A DNA stretch of 64,000 nucleotides, from the NCBI GenBank assembly GCA_963762885.1, contig CAVXNH010000091.1, positions 62,001 through 126,000 on the forward strand, given 5' to 3'. The notes under the pieces are model-generated. The model searched no databases. It had not been told where the DNA came from and saw nothing but the letters and a program-made list of their open reading frames with translations. This DNA is from JASHVB01 sp963762885 (GTDB lineage: Bacteria > Pseudomonadota > Alphaproteobacteria > Acetobacterales > Acetobacteraceae). The number at the start of each line of letters is the position of its first letter. The stretch's first letter is position 1. Below, one piece after another: positions 1-8,573 of the stretch. The translations under genes were made by a program, and so were the position numbers.

Positions 1-796
1 AGCGTGCTCGGCGGCGACACGGCAATGATCGCGCAGGTGATTTCCGGCGCGTTGCAGATGTACATCCTGCCGATCGACCTGCTGGCGCCGCGCAATCCGG
101 TCTGCGGAATTTTCGGTGTCGGCTTCGTGTTTCCCGACTACGATCACGTCTGGGCAGCGGTGGATGGCGAATTGGGCAACCTGCTGCGCGGCGCGGCGGA
201 GCAAATCGGACTGCACTGCCTCGACAAGTCGTACGACCACGGCTATCGGCAGATCACCACGCGCACCAAGCCGATCGTTTCGCCGGACGATTTGCACGGC
301 TTCAAGATCCGCCTGCCTGTCGCGCCCTACCTGATTTCTCTGTTCCGCCATCTCGGCGCCTCGCCGACCGCGATCAACTTCAACGAAGTGTACAGCGCCT
401 TGCAGACCGGCATCGTCGATGGCCAGGAAAATCCGCTGGTGCTGATCGACACGGCGAAGCTGTTCGAGGTACAGAAATATTGCAGCGTCACCAACCATGT
501 CTGGTCGGGCTTCCACGTCTCATTCAGCATCCCGGCCTGGCAAAAGCTGCCCCGACCTACAGGAAATCGCGCACCAGACATTTACCGAGGCCGCAGTGGC
601 GCAACGCGGCGACTTCGTGAAGATGACGCAGTCGGAGCAGGCGAATTTGACGGCCAAGGGGCTGGCGTTCAACACGGTCGATACCCAGCCGTTCCGCGAC
701 GTGCTGAGCAAGAACGGTTTCTATCCGGAGATGAAGAAGGCTTCCGGCGACCAGGCCTGGGCATTGCTCGAGAAATACGTCGGCCCGCTGGCATGA
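1..796 (+). pseudogene. dctP: TRAP transporter solute receptor (DctP family), 5'-truncated and frameshifted
   Basis: Periplasmic substrate-binding subunit of a TRAP (tripartite ATP-independent periplasmic) transporter. The start lies before the window, so only the C-terminal part is visible. Recognisable DctP segments include GFKIRLPVAPYL, the NEVYSALQTGIVDGQENP stretch typical of the family, and the FTEAAVAQR helix near the C-terminus. Frame 1 is good to about base 550 (AWQKLP) and the protein continues in frame 2 (PDLQEIAHQTF) to the stop at 796, so two bases are missing or one is extra at the C-rich stretch near 550. Both halves look well conserved, so the break is recent or a sequencing indel. 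The fused permease gene follows 36 bases downstream, which supports a TRAP operon. The substrate cannot be told from this fragment. Confidence 0.85.
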
Positions 797-832
797 CATT
801 GCTCTGCCGCGTGACGGCGAGGCGCCATTGAC

Positions 833-2719
833 ATGACGGTCGAGGTGCACGGACTGACCGAACCGATCTCCGAAGCGTCGGGCTGGTCGGGCTTGCGCCG
901 CGCCGCCCGCGGCCTCGACCAGGCGATCGGAACGGTCTGCGAAGCCATCGGCGCCGTGCTCGTGCTGGCCGAGGTGACGATCCTGTTCGCAGGAGTCATC
1001 TCGCGCTACGTGTTCGACAGCCCGATCTTTTGGACCGACGAGCTGGCCAACTTCCTGTTTCTTTGGTTGGCGATGCTGGGTGTCGTCATCGCGTTGCGCA
1101 ATGACACCCATATGCGACTGACGACGCTGGTGGCCTGGGCGCCGCCACTCTGGGGACGCCGCTTGTCCGCCACCGCCGCCCTGGTGGTCATTGCGTTCGT
1201 GCTCGAGATCCTGCTGCCAGCGACACAGTATTTCAGCCAGCAGCGTTTCGTCGTTCTGATCTCTCTGGGCATCTCCGACGGCTACCGTGTCGCCGCGATC
1301 CTGGTCGGCATGACGCTGTCCGCGGTCATTGCGCTGATGCGGTTGCTCGAAACCACCACGCCGAAAACTTTTGCGCTGGGGGTTGCGGTGGTCGGCGGGA
1401 TCGCCGCGGCGCTTTGGCTGGCGCAGCCGGTGCTGATGGCGATGGGTTTCGGTGCGCTGGTGGTGTTCTTCGTCATGATGATAGCCTCCTGCGTGGCGAT
1501 CGGCGTGCCCATCGCCTTCGCGTTCGGGATCGCGACACTGTCGTATCTCGGACTGGCCAGCGACATGCCGCTATCCATCGTGGTCAACCGAATGGACGAG
1601 GGCATTTCCAACCTGCTGCTGCTGTCGGTACCGATGTTCGTCTTCCTCGGTCTGCTGATGGAAATGACCGGCATCGCGCGAGTGATGGTGGCGTTTCTCG
1701 CTGCGCTGGTCGGGCATGTTCGAGGCGGACTGTCGTACGTCTTGCTCGGCGCGATGTACCTGGTGTCCGGTATCTCGGGTTCAAAGGCGGCCGACATGGC
1801 GGCGGTCGCGCCGGTGCTGTTTCCGGAAATGCGCCGCCGCGGCGCGCATCCCGGCGAGTTGGCGTCGCTGCTGGCGACCTCCAGCGCGATGTCGGAGACG
1901 ATCCCGCCGAGCCTTGTGCTGATCACCATCGGCTCGGTCACCAATGTATCGATCGCCGCGCTGTTCACCGGCGGTTTGCTGCCGGCCGCGGTGGCCGCGC
2001 TGGGGCTGGTGGCGGTGTGCTGGTATCGCTCGCGCCGGACGGACACGACCGGCGGCACGCGGGCACCCGCCTCGGTGATCCTGCGCAGCTTCATCATCGC
2101 GGTGCCGGGGCTGACGCTGCCTTTTGTGATCCGCTACGCGGTCATCGACGGCGTCGCCACTGCGACCGAGGTCTCGACCGTCGGCACGGTCTATACCGCG
2201 ATGCTTGGGCTGCTGGTGTACCGGCAATTCGACTGGCGACGGATCTATCCGATCCTGGTGGACACGGTGTCGTTGACCGGTGCGGTGATGCTGATCATCG
2301 GCACGGCGACAGGGATGGCGTGGGCCCTGACCCAATCGGGATTTTCGCAATGGCTGGTCGCCTGCATGGCGGCGGTGCCCGGCGGCAAGGGAGGATTTCT
2401 CGCGCTGACCATCGTCGCCTTCATCATTCTCGGCAGTGTGCTGGAGGGGATTCCGGCAATCGTGCTGTTCGGACCGCTGCTGTTTCCGGTGGCCCGAGCG
2501 ATCGGTGTGAACGAGGTGCACTACGCGATCGTTGTCATCCTGGCGATGGGCATCGGGTTGTTCGCACCACCATTTGGCGTTGGCTTCTATGGCGCATGCG
2601 CGATCGGCCGGGTGTCGCCGGACGATGCGTTGTGGCGCATCTGGCCGTATATCGCCGCGCTTGTGGTGGCACTGATCGTCGTCGCGGCATTTCCCTGGCT
2701 GTCGATCGGGTTTTTGTAG
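833..2719 (+). CDS. dctM: TRAP transporter fused permease, DctQ-DctM
   Basis: Inner-membrane permease of the TRAP system, working with the DctP receptor just upstream. The protein has 628 residues. The first roughly 170 residues form the small four-helix DctQ domain (SRYVFDSPIFWTDELANFLF, with the conserved W-T-D-E-L). From about residue 200 the large DctM domain begins, with many membrane helices and family segments such as MASCVAIGVPIAFAFG and SGSKAADMAAVAPVLFPEM. Fusion of Q and M into one chain is known in this family. The ATG at 833 is 36 bases after the dctP stop and has only a weak GGCGAGG-like ribosome site. A hairpin at 2787-2816 lies downstream. DctM normally drives Na+-dependent uptake of organic acids; the actual ligand is unknown. 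Confidence 0.93.
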   Translation: MTVEVHGLTEPISEASGWSGLRRAARGLDQAIGTVCEAIGAVLVLAEVTILFAGVISRYVFDSPIFWTDELANFLFLWLAMLGVVIALRNDTHMRLTTLVAWAPPLWGRRLSATAALVVIAFVLEILLPATQYFSQQRFVVLISLGISDGYRVAAILVGMTLSAVIALMRLLETTTPKTFALGVAVVGGIAAALWLAQPVLMAMGFGALVVFFVMMIASCVAIGVPIAFAFGIATLSYLGLASDMPLSIVVNRMDEGISNLLLLSVPMFVFLGLLMEMTGIARVMVAFLAALVGHVRGGLSYVLLGAMYLVSGISGSKAADMAAVAPVLFPEMRRRGAHPGELASLLATSSAMSETIPPSLVLITIGSVTNVSIAALFTGGLLPAAVAALGLVAVCWYRSRRTDTTGGTRAPASVILRSFIIAVPGLTLPFVIRYAVIDGVATATEVSTVGTVYTAMLGLLVYRQFDWRRIYPILVDTVSLTGAVMLIIGTATGMAWALTQSGFSQWLVACMAAVPGGKGGFLALTIVAFIILGSVLEGIPAIVLFGPLLFPVARAIGVNEVHYAIVVILAMGIGLFAPPFGVGFYGACAIGRVSPDDALWRIWPYIAALVVALIVVAAFPWLSIGFL

Positions 2720-2786
2720 AAGGCGTTACAAGGGGCTGTGGAGAAGCGAGCAACGGCCGGTGAGCTAGATGACTCCTGCCGGGGGT

Positions 2787-2816
2787 ACCACGGGCGCAAT
2801 TCGCTGCACCCGTGGT
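2787..2816. terminator. Hairpin between convergent dctQM and HEPN/MNT genes
   Basis: A 12-base inverted repeat (ACCACGGGCGCA at 2787-2798, TGCACCCGTGGT at 2805-2816, one mismatch) with a six-base loop sits between the dctQM stop at 2719 and the HEPN stop at 2824. The genes converge here, so it is well placed as a two-way terminator. There is no strong T-run. Confidence 0.5.
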
Positions 2817-2823
2817 GAAGCAC

Positions 2824-3206
2824 TCAGGCCAAAATGGCCGCAACGCAGTCAAGAAACCCCTCGGCCGAGATGATCGCGCTTTCGGCATTCGCCATCGTGA
2901 TCACTTCGTCCGGGTTGACGCTGTAATCGCCGTCTCCTTGTACCCGTAGGCTTGCGTCAAGAACTCCATCATCGTTCTGGGGACGTGCGGGTTATCTTTC
3001 GTCAGACGGGCGAACTCGCTCCGCACACCTTTGTGAGTTTTTGCGACTCTGCCAGTCCGTTCGAAAATCAATGCCTCAGCGGCATGAAAGGCCGCATATT
3101 ACGCCGAACGCGCCGCGACTTTGGCCAGGCCGATCTGGATGATCTGTCGTGCGTCGCCGAGGTCTTCCCGCGCCTTGGCGAGATAATCCGCGGCTTCAGG
3201 CTTCAC
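2824..3206 (-). pseudogene. HEPN-domain protein (MNT/HEPN toxin), broken by a stop and a frameshift
   Basis: Reading the minus strand from a GTG at 3206 gives a typical HEPN opening (KPEAADYLAKAREDLGDAR). At about codon 36 an in-frame TAA stands where the family motif needs a tyrosine. The frame then continues as YAAFHAAEALIFERTG, the hallmark YYAxFHAA segment of HEPN proteins. A second break near 2930 shifts the frame before the C-terminal helix (VNPDEVITMANAESAIISAE) and the stop at 2824. The total length of 383 bases is not a multiple of three. The GTG overlaps the stop of the MNT gene by four bases (GTGA), the usual coupled layout of MNT/HEPN toxin-antitoxin pairs. HEPN proteins of such pairs are usually RNases modified by their nucleotidyltransferase partner; this copy cannot make a full protein as read. 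Confidence 0.8.
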
Positions 3207-3526
3207 AGGTCAATCCCGTCGCGCCGTAGCTCGGCCATGAACCCTGTTCGCTTCTGGTAGCCGCCGGCATGAAATGGCAGCGCATCGATGACCGCGCCCG
3301 TGTCATACAGAATGTCGGTCTCGATCGCAGCCAGCCGAGCAGTTTCCTCGCCAAAGCTGGCCGGCTCGTGGATGAACACGGCGATGTCGTAATCGGAATC
3401 CGGCCGCGCATCGCCACGCGCGCGCGAGCCGAACAGCACCACGCGTTCAAGCTTGCTTCCATACGCCTCGCCAAGTTCTTGACGAAAGCGAACGAGGACA
3501 GGGTCGTTGATCCGCGTCGCCGGCAT
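3203..3526 (-). CDS. Minimal nucleotidyltransferase (MNT-type antitoxin)
   Basis: A 107-residue protein of the MNT family, which acts as the antitoxin in MNT/HEPN systems by transferring nucleotides onto the HEPN toxin. The catalytic signature GSRARGDARPDSDYDIAVF (residues about 35-53) is complete, including the GSxARG glycine-serine and the DxD-type aspartates. I chose the ATG at 3526 because the fold starts right after it; the frame stays open upstream to 3607 but that stretch looks non-coding. The stop overlaps the start of the HEPN gene by four bases. The enzyme looks intact while its partner is broken. Confidence 0.88.
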   Translation of the reverse strand: MPATRINDPVLVRFRQELGEAYGSKLERVVLFGSRARGDARPDSDYDIAVFIHEPASFGEETARLAAIETDILYDTGAVIDALPFHAGGYQKRTGFMAELRRDGIDL

Positions 3527-3664
3527 GCCAGCCTCCGACTGCCGCCCACACCATAGCACATGGGCCGAAACGCCCCAAAGCACTCTTGCCGACATGCCGG
3601 AGCCCAAGAAGCGCAGGACCGCTTCGCTTCTCGCAATGACAGCGGACCGTGCGCCGCCTTCGCC

Positions 3665-4758
3665 TCAATATCGATCCGTGCCCGGCGTCTCGGCGGTTCC
3701 CTCGCGCCACAGCAGGATCAGTGCCGCCATCAGCGCGGGGCCGACGAACAGTCCCAGCAATCCCCAGACACTGATGCCGCCGAGGATCCCCAGCAACACC
3801 CAGATGAACGGCAACCGCGTCGTGCCGCCGATCAGCACGGGGCGGATGAAGTGGTCGGCGACGAAGCTGACCACCATGCCGAAGACGAGTACGGCGATGG
3901 CCGCCAGCATCGAGCCTTGCACCAGGAGCAGTAGCGCCGCGAGACCGAAGAGCAGTGGTGCGCCAAACGGGATCGTCGCGGCGATGGCCGTTAGCAGACC
4001 CAACAGGGCCGGATGGGTACCCCGGCGAACGCATAGGCGAGGCCAAGCAATAGGCCCTCACCCAGCCCGACCAGCACCAGTCCATCCACCGTGCCATGCA
4101 CCGAGGCGATCATCTGTGCGCCGACCCGTTCGCCGCTGGGTCCGAACAGACGACGGCTGGCGCGGCGCATCTGCACGATGAGGTGGTCGCCGTCGCGGAA
4201 CAGGAAGAACAGCGTCAGCAATGTGAAGCCGAACAGCACGACGCGATGCAGTACCATCGAGCCAACCTCGCGTCCCCGGCCGAGCAAGTCGCCCTGGCCG
4301 ACGCGTTGCAACAAGGCCGATGCATCGTCGGGATCAACGAGATTGGCCGTCCACCATTCCCTGGCCTGCGCGCCGACCAACGGCACGCTGGCAAGAAAAT
4401 CGGGCGGCGGAATGCCGTTCTTGCGCGCCTGGTCGATCCAGACGAAGACGCCGTGCGCGTCGCGGCCCAACGGCACCGCGACCATGATCAGCGGCAACAG
4501 GAACACCAACGTGACGCCGAGGGTGAACAGCGCGGGCATCAACACGTTATGGCGCCGTGGCGGAAAGCGCGTGCAGGCGTGGCGATAAAGCGGCCAGAGC
4601 GCGATGGCGAAGATGCCGGCCCAGACGAGTGCAGGCAGGAATTCGTGCAGCGTCCACAGGCCGAGCACTAACAGCGCGAGGCTCAACGCGGCGCGGGCGA
4701 TGCGTTGCGCCGGGGTCGGCGCAGGTTCGTGCGCAGGGTCGGCGTCGGCTGTGGTCAT
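3665..4758 (-). pseudogene. AI-2E family transporter (PerM/YdiK-like), one frameshift
   Basis: Multi-pass inner-membrane protein of the AI-2E/PerM family, whose members export small molecules or act as ion antiporters; the substrate here is unknown. The N-terminal part (4758 to about 4015) has several hydrophobic helices and the segment LFFLFRDGDHLIVQMRRASRRLF. The frame breaks in GVPIRPCWVC; one base added near 4017 restores GVPHPALLGLLTAIAATIPFGAP, which runs on to the stop at 3665 with the family C-terminal motif (ADHFIRPVLIGG). The ATG at 4758 overlaps the dnaE2 stop (TAATG), so it is the last gene of the imuA-imuB-dnaE2 run, possibly by chance. Confidence 0.85.
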
Positions 4759-7700
4759 TAGCGGAAATCCCGTGTTGCTACCTTGATGCCCTTGGTCTCG
4801 CGCGGATCGGGGCCGGCGGGATGCTTGAAGTGGTCGGCACCGGTGTATTGCACCGGGAAGTTTTCCCCCCGTTGGCCGACGCTGCGCAACAGGGGGGACA
4901 GATCGGTCAGGTGGTCGGCGATGACGTGGATCACTTCGCCCTCGCGTTGCAGCTTGCCGCGGCAGGCCAGCATGCTGGCAGTCAGCACGAGGCGGCGCTG
5001 GCGGTCGAACACCGACGGCCAGACGATGAGATTGGCATGGCCGGTCTCGTCCTCGATGGTGATGAACAACACGCCGCGGGCGCTGCCGGGACGTTGGCGT
5101 ACCAGCACGATGCCGGCAACCGTCAAATGCTGACCATCCCGTGCGGTGGCAAGGTCGGCGCAGCTTGTGATGCGCTGTGCTTTCAGGTCGGGACGCAGGA
5201 AGGAGACGGGATGGCGGCGGAGGCTGAGGCCGGTGCTGCGGTAGTCTTCCACGACCTCGCGGCCGGTGGTCATGGGGGGGAGGGTGACGGGGGGTTCCCC
5301 ACCGTCATGGCCGGGCTTGACCAGGCCCGTGTCATGGCCGGGGCTTGGCCCGGCCACCCACGTCTTCGCTTTCCGCGCGCGATAAATCTTCGCTTTCCGC
5401 GCGCGATAAAGACGTGGGTGGCCGGGCCAAGCCCGGCCATGACACGGGAGGGGCAATGCCCGGCCATGACACAGGGATCGGCGGTGACACGGAAGGTGCG
5501 TCGAACAGCGGCAGGCGCACATCCGACAGGCCGCGAATCGCCCATAGCGCCTGCCGCCGATCCAATCCCAGCGCGCCGAACGCATCGGCCTCGGCCAGGC
5601 GTTCTAATGCCGCCACCGGGACGTGCGCGCGCCGCCATACATCGTCCACCGTGCGATACGGCGCTGCGCCACGCCGCGAGACAACCTCGTCGGCATGCGC
5701 GCGCGCCAGGCCTTTCGCCATGCGCAGCCCCAGCCGCACCGCCAGATATTTTCCCCCCGCCGGTTCCAGAGTGCAGTCCCACGCCGATACGTTCACGCAG
5801 ACCGACCGCACCTCCACGCCGTGCAGGCGGGCGTCGCGCACAATCTGCGCCGGCGCGTAGAATCCCATCGGCTGCGCGTTCAGCAGCGCACAGCAGAACA
5901 CATCCGGATGGTGGCACTTCAGCCAGGCCGAGGCATATGCGATCAGCGCGAAACTTGCTGCGTGGCTCTCGGGAAAACCGTAGCTGCCGAAGCCCTCGAT
6001 CTGGCTGAACGTCTTCTCGGCGAATTCCCGCGTGTAGTCGCGCGCCACCATCCCGGCGATCATCTTGTCGCGGAAATGATGCACGCCGCCGGTGAACTTG
6101 AACGTCGCCATGCTGCGGCGGAGCGCATCGGCTTCGCTCGGGGTGAAGCCGGCACAGACGATCGCCACCTGCATCGCCTGCTCCTGGAACAGCGGCACGC
6201 CCAGCGTCTTTTCCAACACACGGCGTAATTCCGGCGTCGGATACTCGACTTTTTCGATGCCCTCGCGGCGACGCAGATACGGATGCACCATGTCGCCCTG
6301 GATCGGGCCGGGCCGCACGATCGCCACCTGGATGACGATGTCATAGAACGTGCGCGGCTTCAGCCTCGGCAGCATCGACATCTGCGCGCGCGATTCGATC
6401 TGGAACGTGCCCAGCGTGTCGGCGTGGCAGATCATCTCGTAGGTTTCGGGGTCTTCGGCCGGAACGCTGGCCAGGTTCAGCCGCTGATTGCGATGCTGCG
6501 CCAGCAGATCGAAGGCGCGGCGCATGCAGCCGAGCATGCCCAGTCCCAGCACATCCACCTTCATGAAGCGCAGCGCGTCGATATCGTCCTTGTCCCACTC
6601 GATGACCTGGCGGTTTTCCATGCGGGCCGGCTCAATGGGGACAAGGTCGTCCAGCCGGTCCTCGGTCAGCACGAAACCGCCGGGGTGCTGCGACAGGTGC
6701 CGCGGAAAGCCGACCAGCGTGCGGGCCAACTCCAGCGCCAGGCGCAGCCGGCGGTCTTGCATGTTGAAATTCAATTCGGCGGCGAGGTCTTCCTCCATGC
6801 CCTCATCGCCCCAGTGCGAGATCTGCGTGGCCAACGCGCCGGTGACGTCTTCGGTGAGGCCCATCGCCTTGCCGACGTCACGGATCGCGCCGCGGCCGCG
6901 ATAGCGGATCACCACGGCGGTGATCGCCGCGCGATGCCGTCCGTAGGTGTTGAACACCCACTGGATCACCTCCTCGCGTTGCTCGTGTTCGAAATCGACG
7001 TCGATGTCGGGCGGTTCCTTACGCTCGGCACTGACGAAACGTTCGAACAGCAGGCCGGTGCGGGTGGGGTCGATCGAGGTGATGCCGAGCACGTAGCATA
7101 CCGCGGAATTGGCGGCGGAGCCGCGGCCCTGACACAGGATGTCGCGCGAGCGGGCAAAGCGGACGATGCTCTCCACCGTGAGGAAATACGGCGCGTATTG
7201 CAGTTCCGCGATCAGGTCGAGTTCGTGCTGAAGCTGGCGCGTCACGTCATCCGGCACTTTGTCCGGATACCGCAGTTTCGCCCCTTCCCACGTAAGTTGC
7301 TCGAGTGTCTGCTGTGCGGTCAGGCCGGGGAAGCGCACCTCGTGCGGATACTGGTAACGCAATTCGTCGAGCGAGAAGCGGCAACGTTCGACGATCTCCT
7401 GCGTACGTGCGACGGCGTCCGGATGCTGCGCGAACAGCCTTGCCATTTCCTCGGGCGATTTGAGATGGCGATCGGCCGAGCGCTCGCGGCGGAAGCCGGC
7501 ATCGTCGATGGTGCAGCCCTCGCGGATGCAGGTCAGCACGTCCTGCAGGATGCGGCGCTGCGGCACGTGATACAGCACGTCGCCGGTGACGACGGTGGGG
7601 ATGCGTGCCTGGCGGGCGAGGTCAGCGATCTGTTGCAGGCGGACGGCGTCGTTGGGGCGGCGTTGCAGGGTGAGGGCGACGTAGGCTCGGTCTTTGAAGA

Positions 7701-8115
7701 TTTGTTTGAGACGCTGGAGATTTTCTGGCGTGGGTGGGGTGCAGAGGATGGCGATCAGGCCGTCTGCGTGGGTGGCAACATCGTCCCATTGTAGTTCGCA
7801 TGCGCCTTTGCCGGCACGGCGCTTGCCAATGGAAAGTAGCCGGCAGAGACGGGAATAGGCGGGGCGGTCGGTGGGGTAGGTGAGGATCGAAGTGCCGTCG
7901 GTAAGATCGAGGCGGCAGCCGACGATCAGACGCACGCGGGCTTCTTTCGCTCGTTGATGCGCGCGGACGATGCCGGCGAGCGAATTGCGGTCGGTGATGC
8001 CGAGCGCGGAGTGGCCGAGCATGGCGGCTTGGGCGAACAGTTCCTCGATGTGGGAAGCGCCACGCAGGAAAGAGTAGTTGGTGGTTGTTTGAAGTTCGGT
8101 GTAGGGCGCAGTCAT
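4758..8115 (-). CDS. dnaE2: Error-prone DNA polymerase DnaE2 (ImuC), with a repeat insertion near the 3' end
   Basis: Catalytic polymerase of the ImuA-ImuB-DnaE2 mutasome, which copies past DNA damage during the SOS response. The start is ATG 8115 (MTAPYTELQTTTNYSFLRGA, the usual DnaE2 opening with the PHP domain); the open frame upstream runs into repeat sequence. The first 927 codons carry the PHP domain, the polymerase core (GRGSAANSAVCYVLGITSIDP; PPDIDVDFEH with catalytic aspartates) and helix-hairpin-helix region, and then enter a palindromic element (5301-5476) and stop at 5332. The C-terminal OB-fold part (MTTGREVVEDYRSTGLSLR onward) is intact in another frame down to 4758. Joined, the parts make about 1,100 residues, normal for DnaE2 plus about 60 repeat-encoded residues. 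So the insertion, or an indel in it, unlinks the C-terminal domain. Confidence 0.92.
5301..5476. repeat. Palindromic element inside dnaE2, with duplicated 24-base loop
   Basis: Arms at 5329-5364 and 5411-5445 are near-perfect inverted repeats (GTGTCATGGCCGG... / ...CCGGCCATGACAC). Between them a 24-base unit (TCTTCGCTTTCCGCGCGCGA TAAA) is present twice in tandem, 5363-5386 and 5387-5410. Half copies flank both sides (about 5303-5328 and 5451-5474). The same arm sequence recurs between genes at 11.0, 15.7, 18.0, 36.6 and 37.8 kb. It lies in the DnaE2 linker between LPLFDAPS and the C-terminal MTTGREVVEDY segment. Confidence 0.9.
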
Positions 8116-8131
8116 GGCGGCGGCAAAGAAA

Positions 8132-8298
8132 GCAAGAAAATTTTGCCGCAGATGCACGCAGATGCACGCAGATGGGACGGAGACGTTTGCCCTGTTATAG
8201 CCAACCATCCAACCACATGATCCAAACTCTGGAAGTTCATGACGGACTTAGGCCATATCTGCGTGCATCTGCGTGCATCTGCGGCAAAAATTTCTTGC
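8132..8298. repeat. Long inverted repeat in the dnaE2 5' leader
   Basis: A 42-base inverted repeat with arms 8132-8173 and 8257-8298, one mismatch seen. Each arm holds a GCAGATGCAC-type unit repeated in tandem (GATGCACGCA twice). It lies between imuB and dnaE2, 16 bases before the dnaE2 start on the minus strand, and could form a very stable RNA hairpin in the leader. Repeats of this GCAGATGCACGCAGAT style occur in many bacterial genomes with no known function. Confidence 0.85.
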
Positions 8299-8413
8299 TT
8301 CCTTTCGAGAACATCGTTCGGCCAGGATATGGGAAGCCGCCGCACTTCACGCGTTTCAAGACGATGGCGGTGAGCGCCTGACGTTCTGTGTAGATGACCA
8401 TCGGATCTCATAA

Positions 8414-8560
8414 AAGGAAGTAAGAATTTTTCAACACAGATTTCATAGATTTCACAGATTAAGGCACAGATAGGAAATTTATGCTCCCTTGCGGCACGAT
8501 CAACTGTGCCCTTAATCTGTGAAATCTGTGAAATCTGTGTTGAAAGCCCTTACTTCTCCC
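8414..8560. repeat. Second long inverted repeat between imuB and dnaE2
   Basis: Arms about 8414-8469 and 8504-8560, built from the unit ACAGATTTCA repeated about three times per arm, with GGAAGTAAG / CTTACTTC at the outer ends. It ends just after the imuB stop. Together with the 8132-8298 repeat it fills most of the 460-base gap between imuB and dnaE2. No gene is seen there. A single-arm trace of the same unit lies near 15590. Confidence 0.85.
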
Positions 8561-8573
8561 CTTTCTCTCCCCA

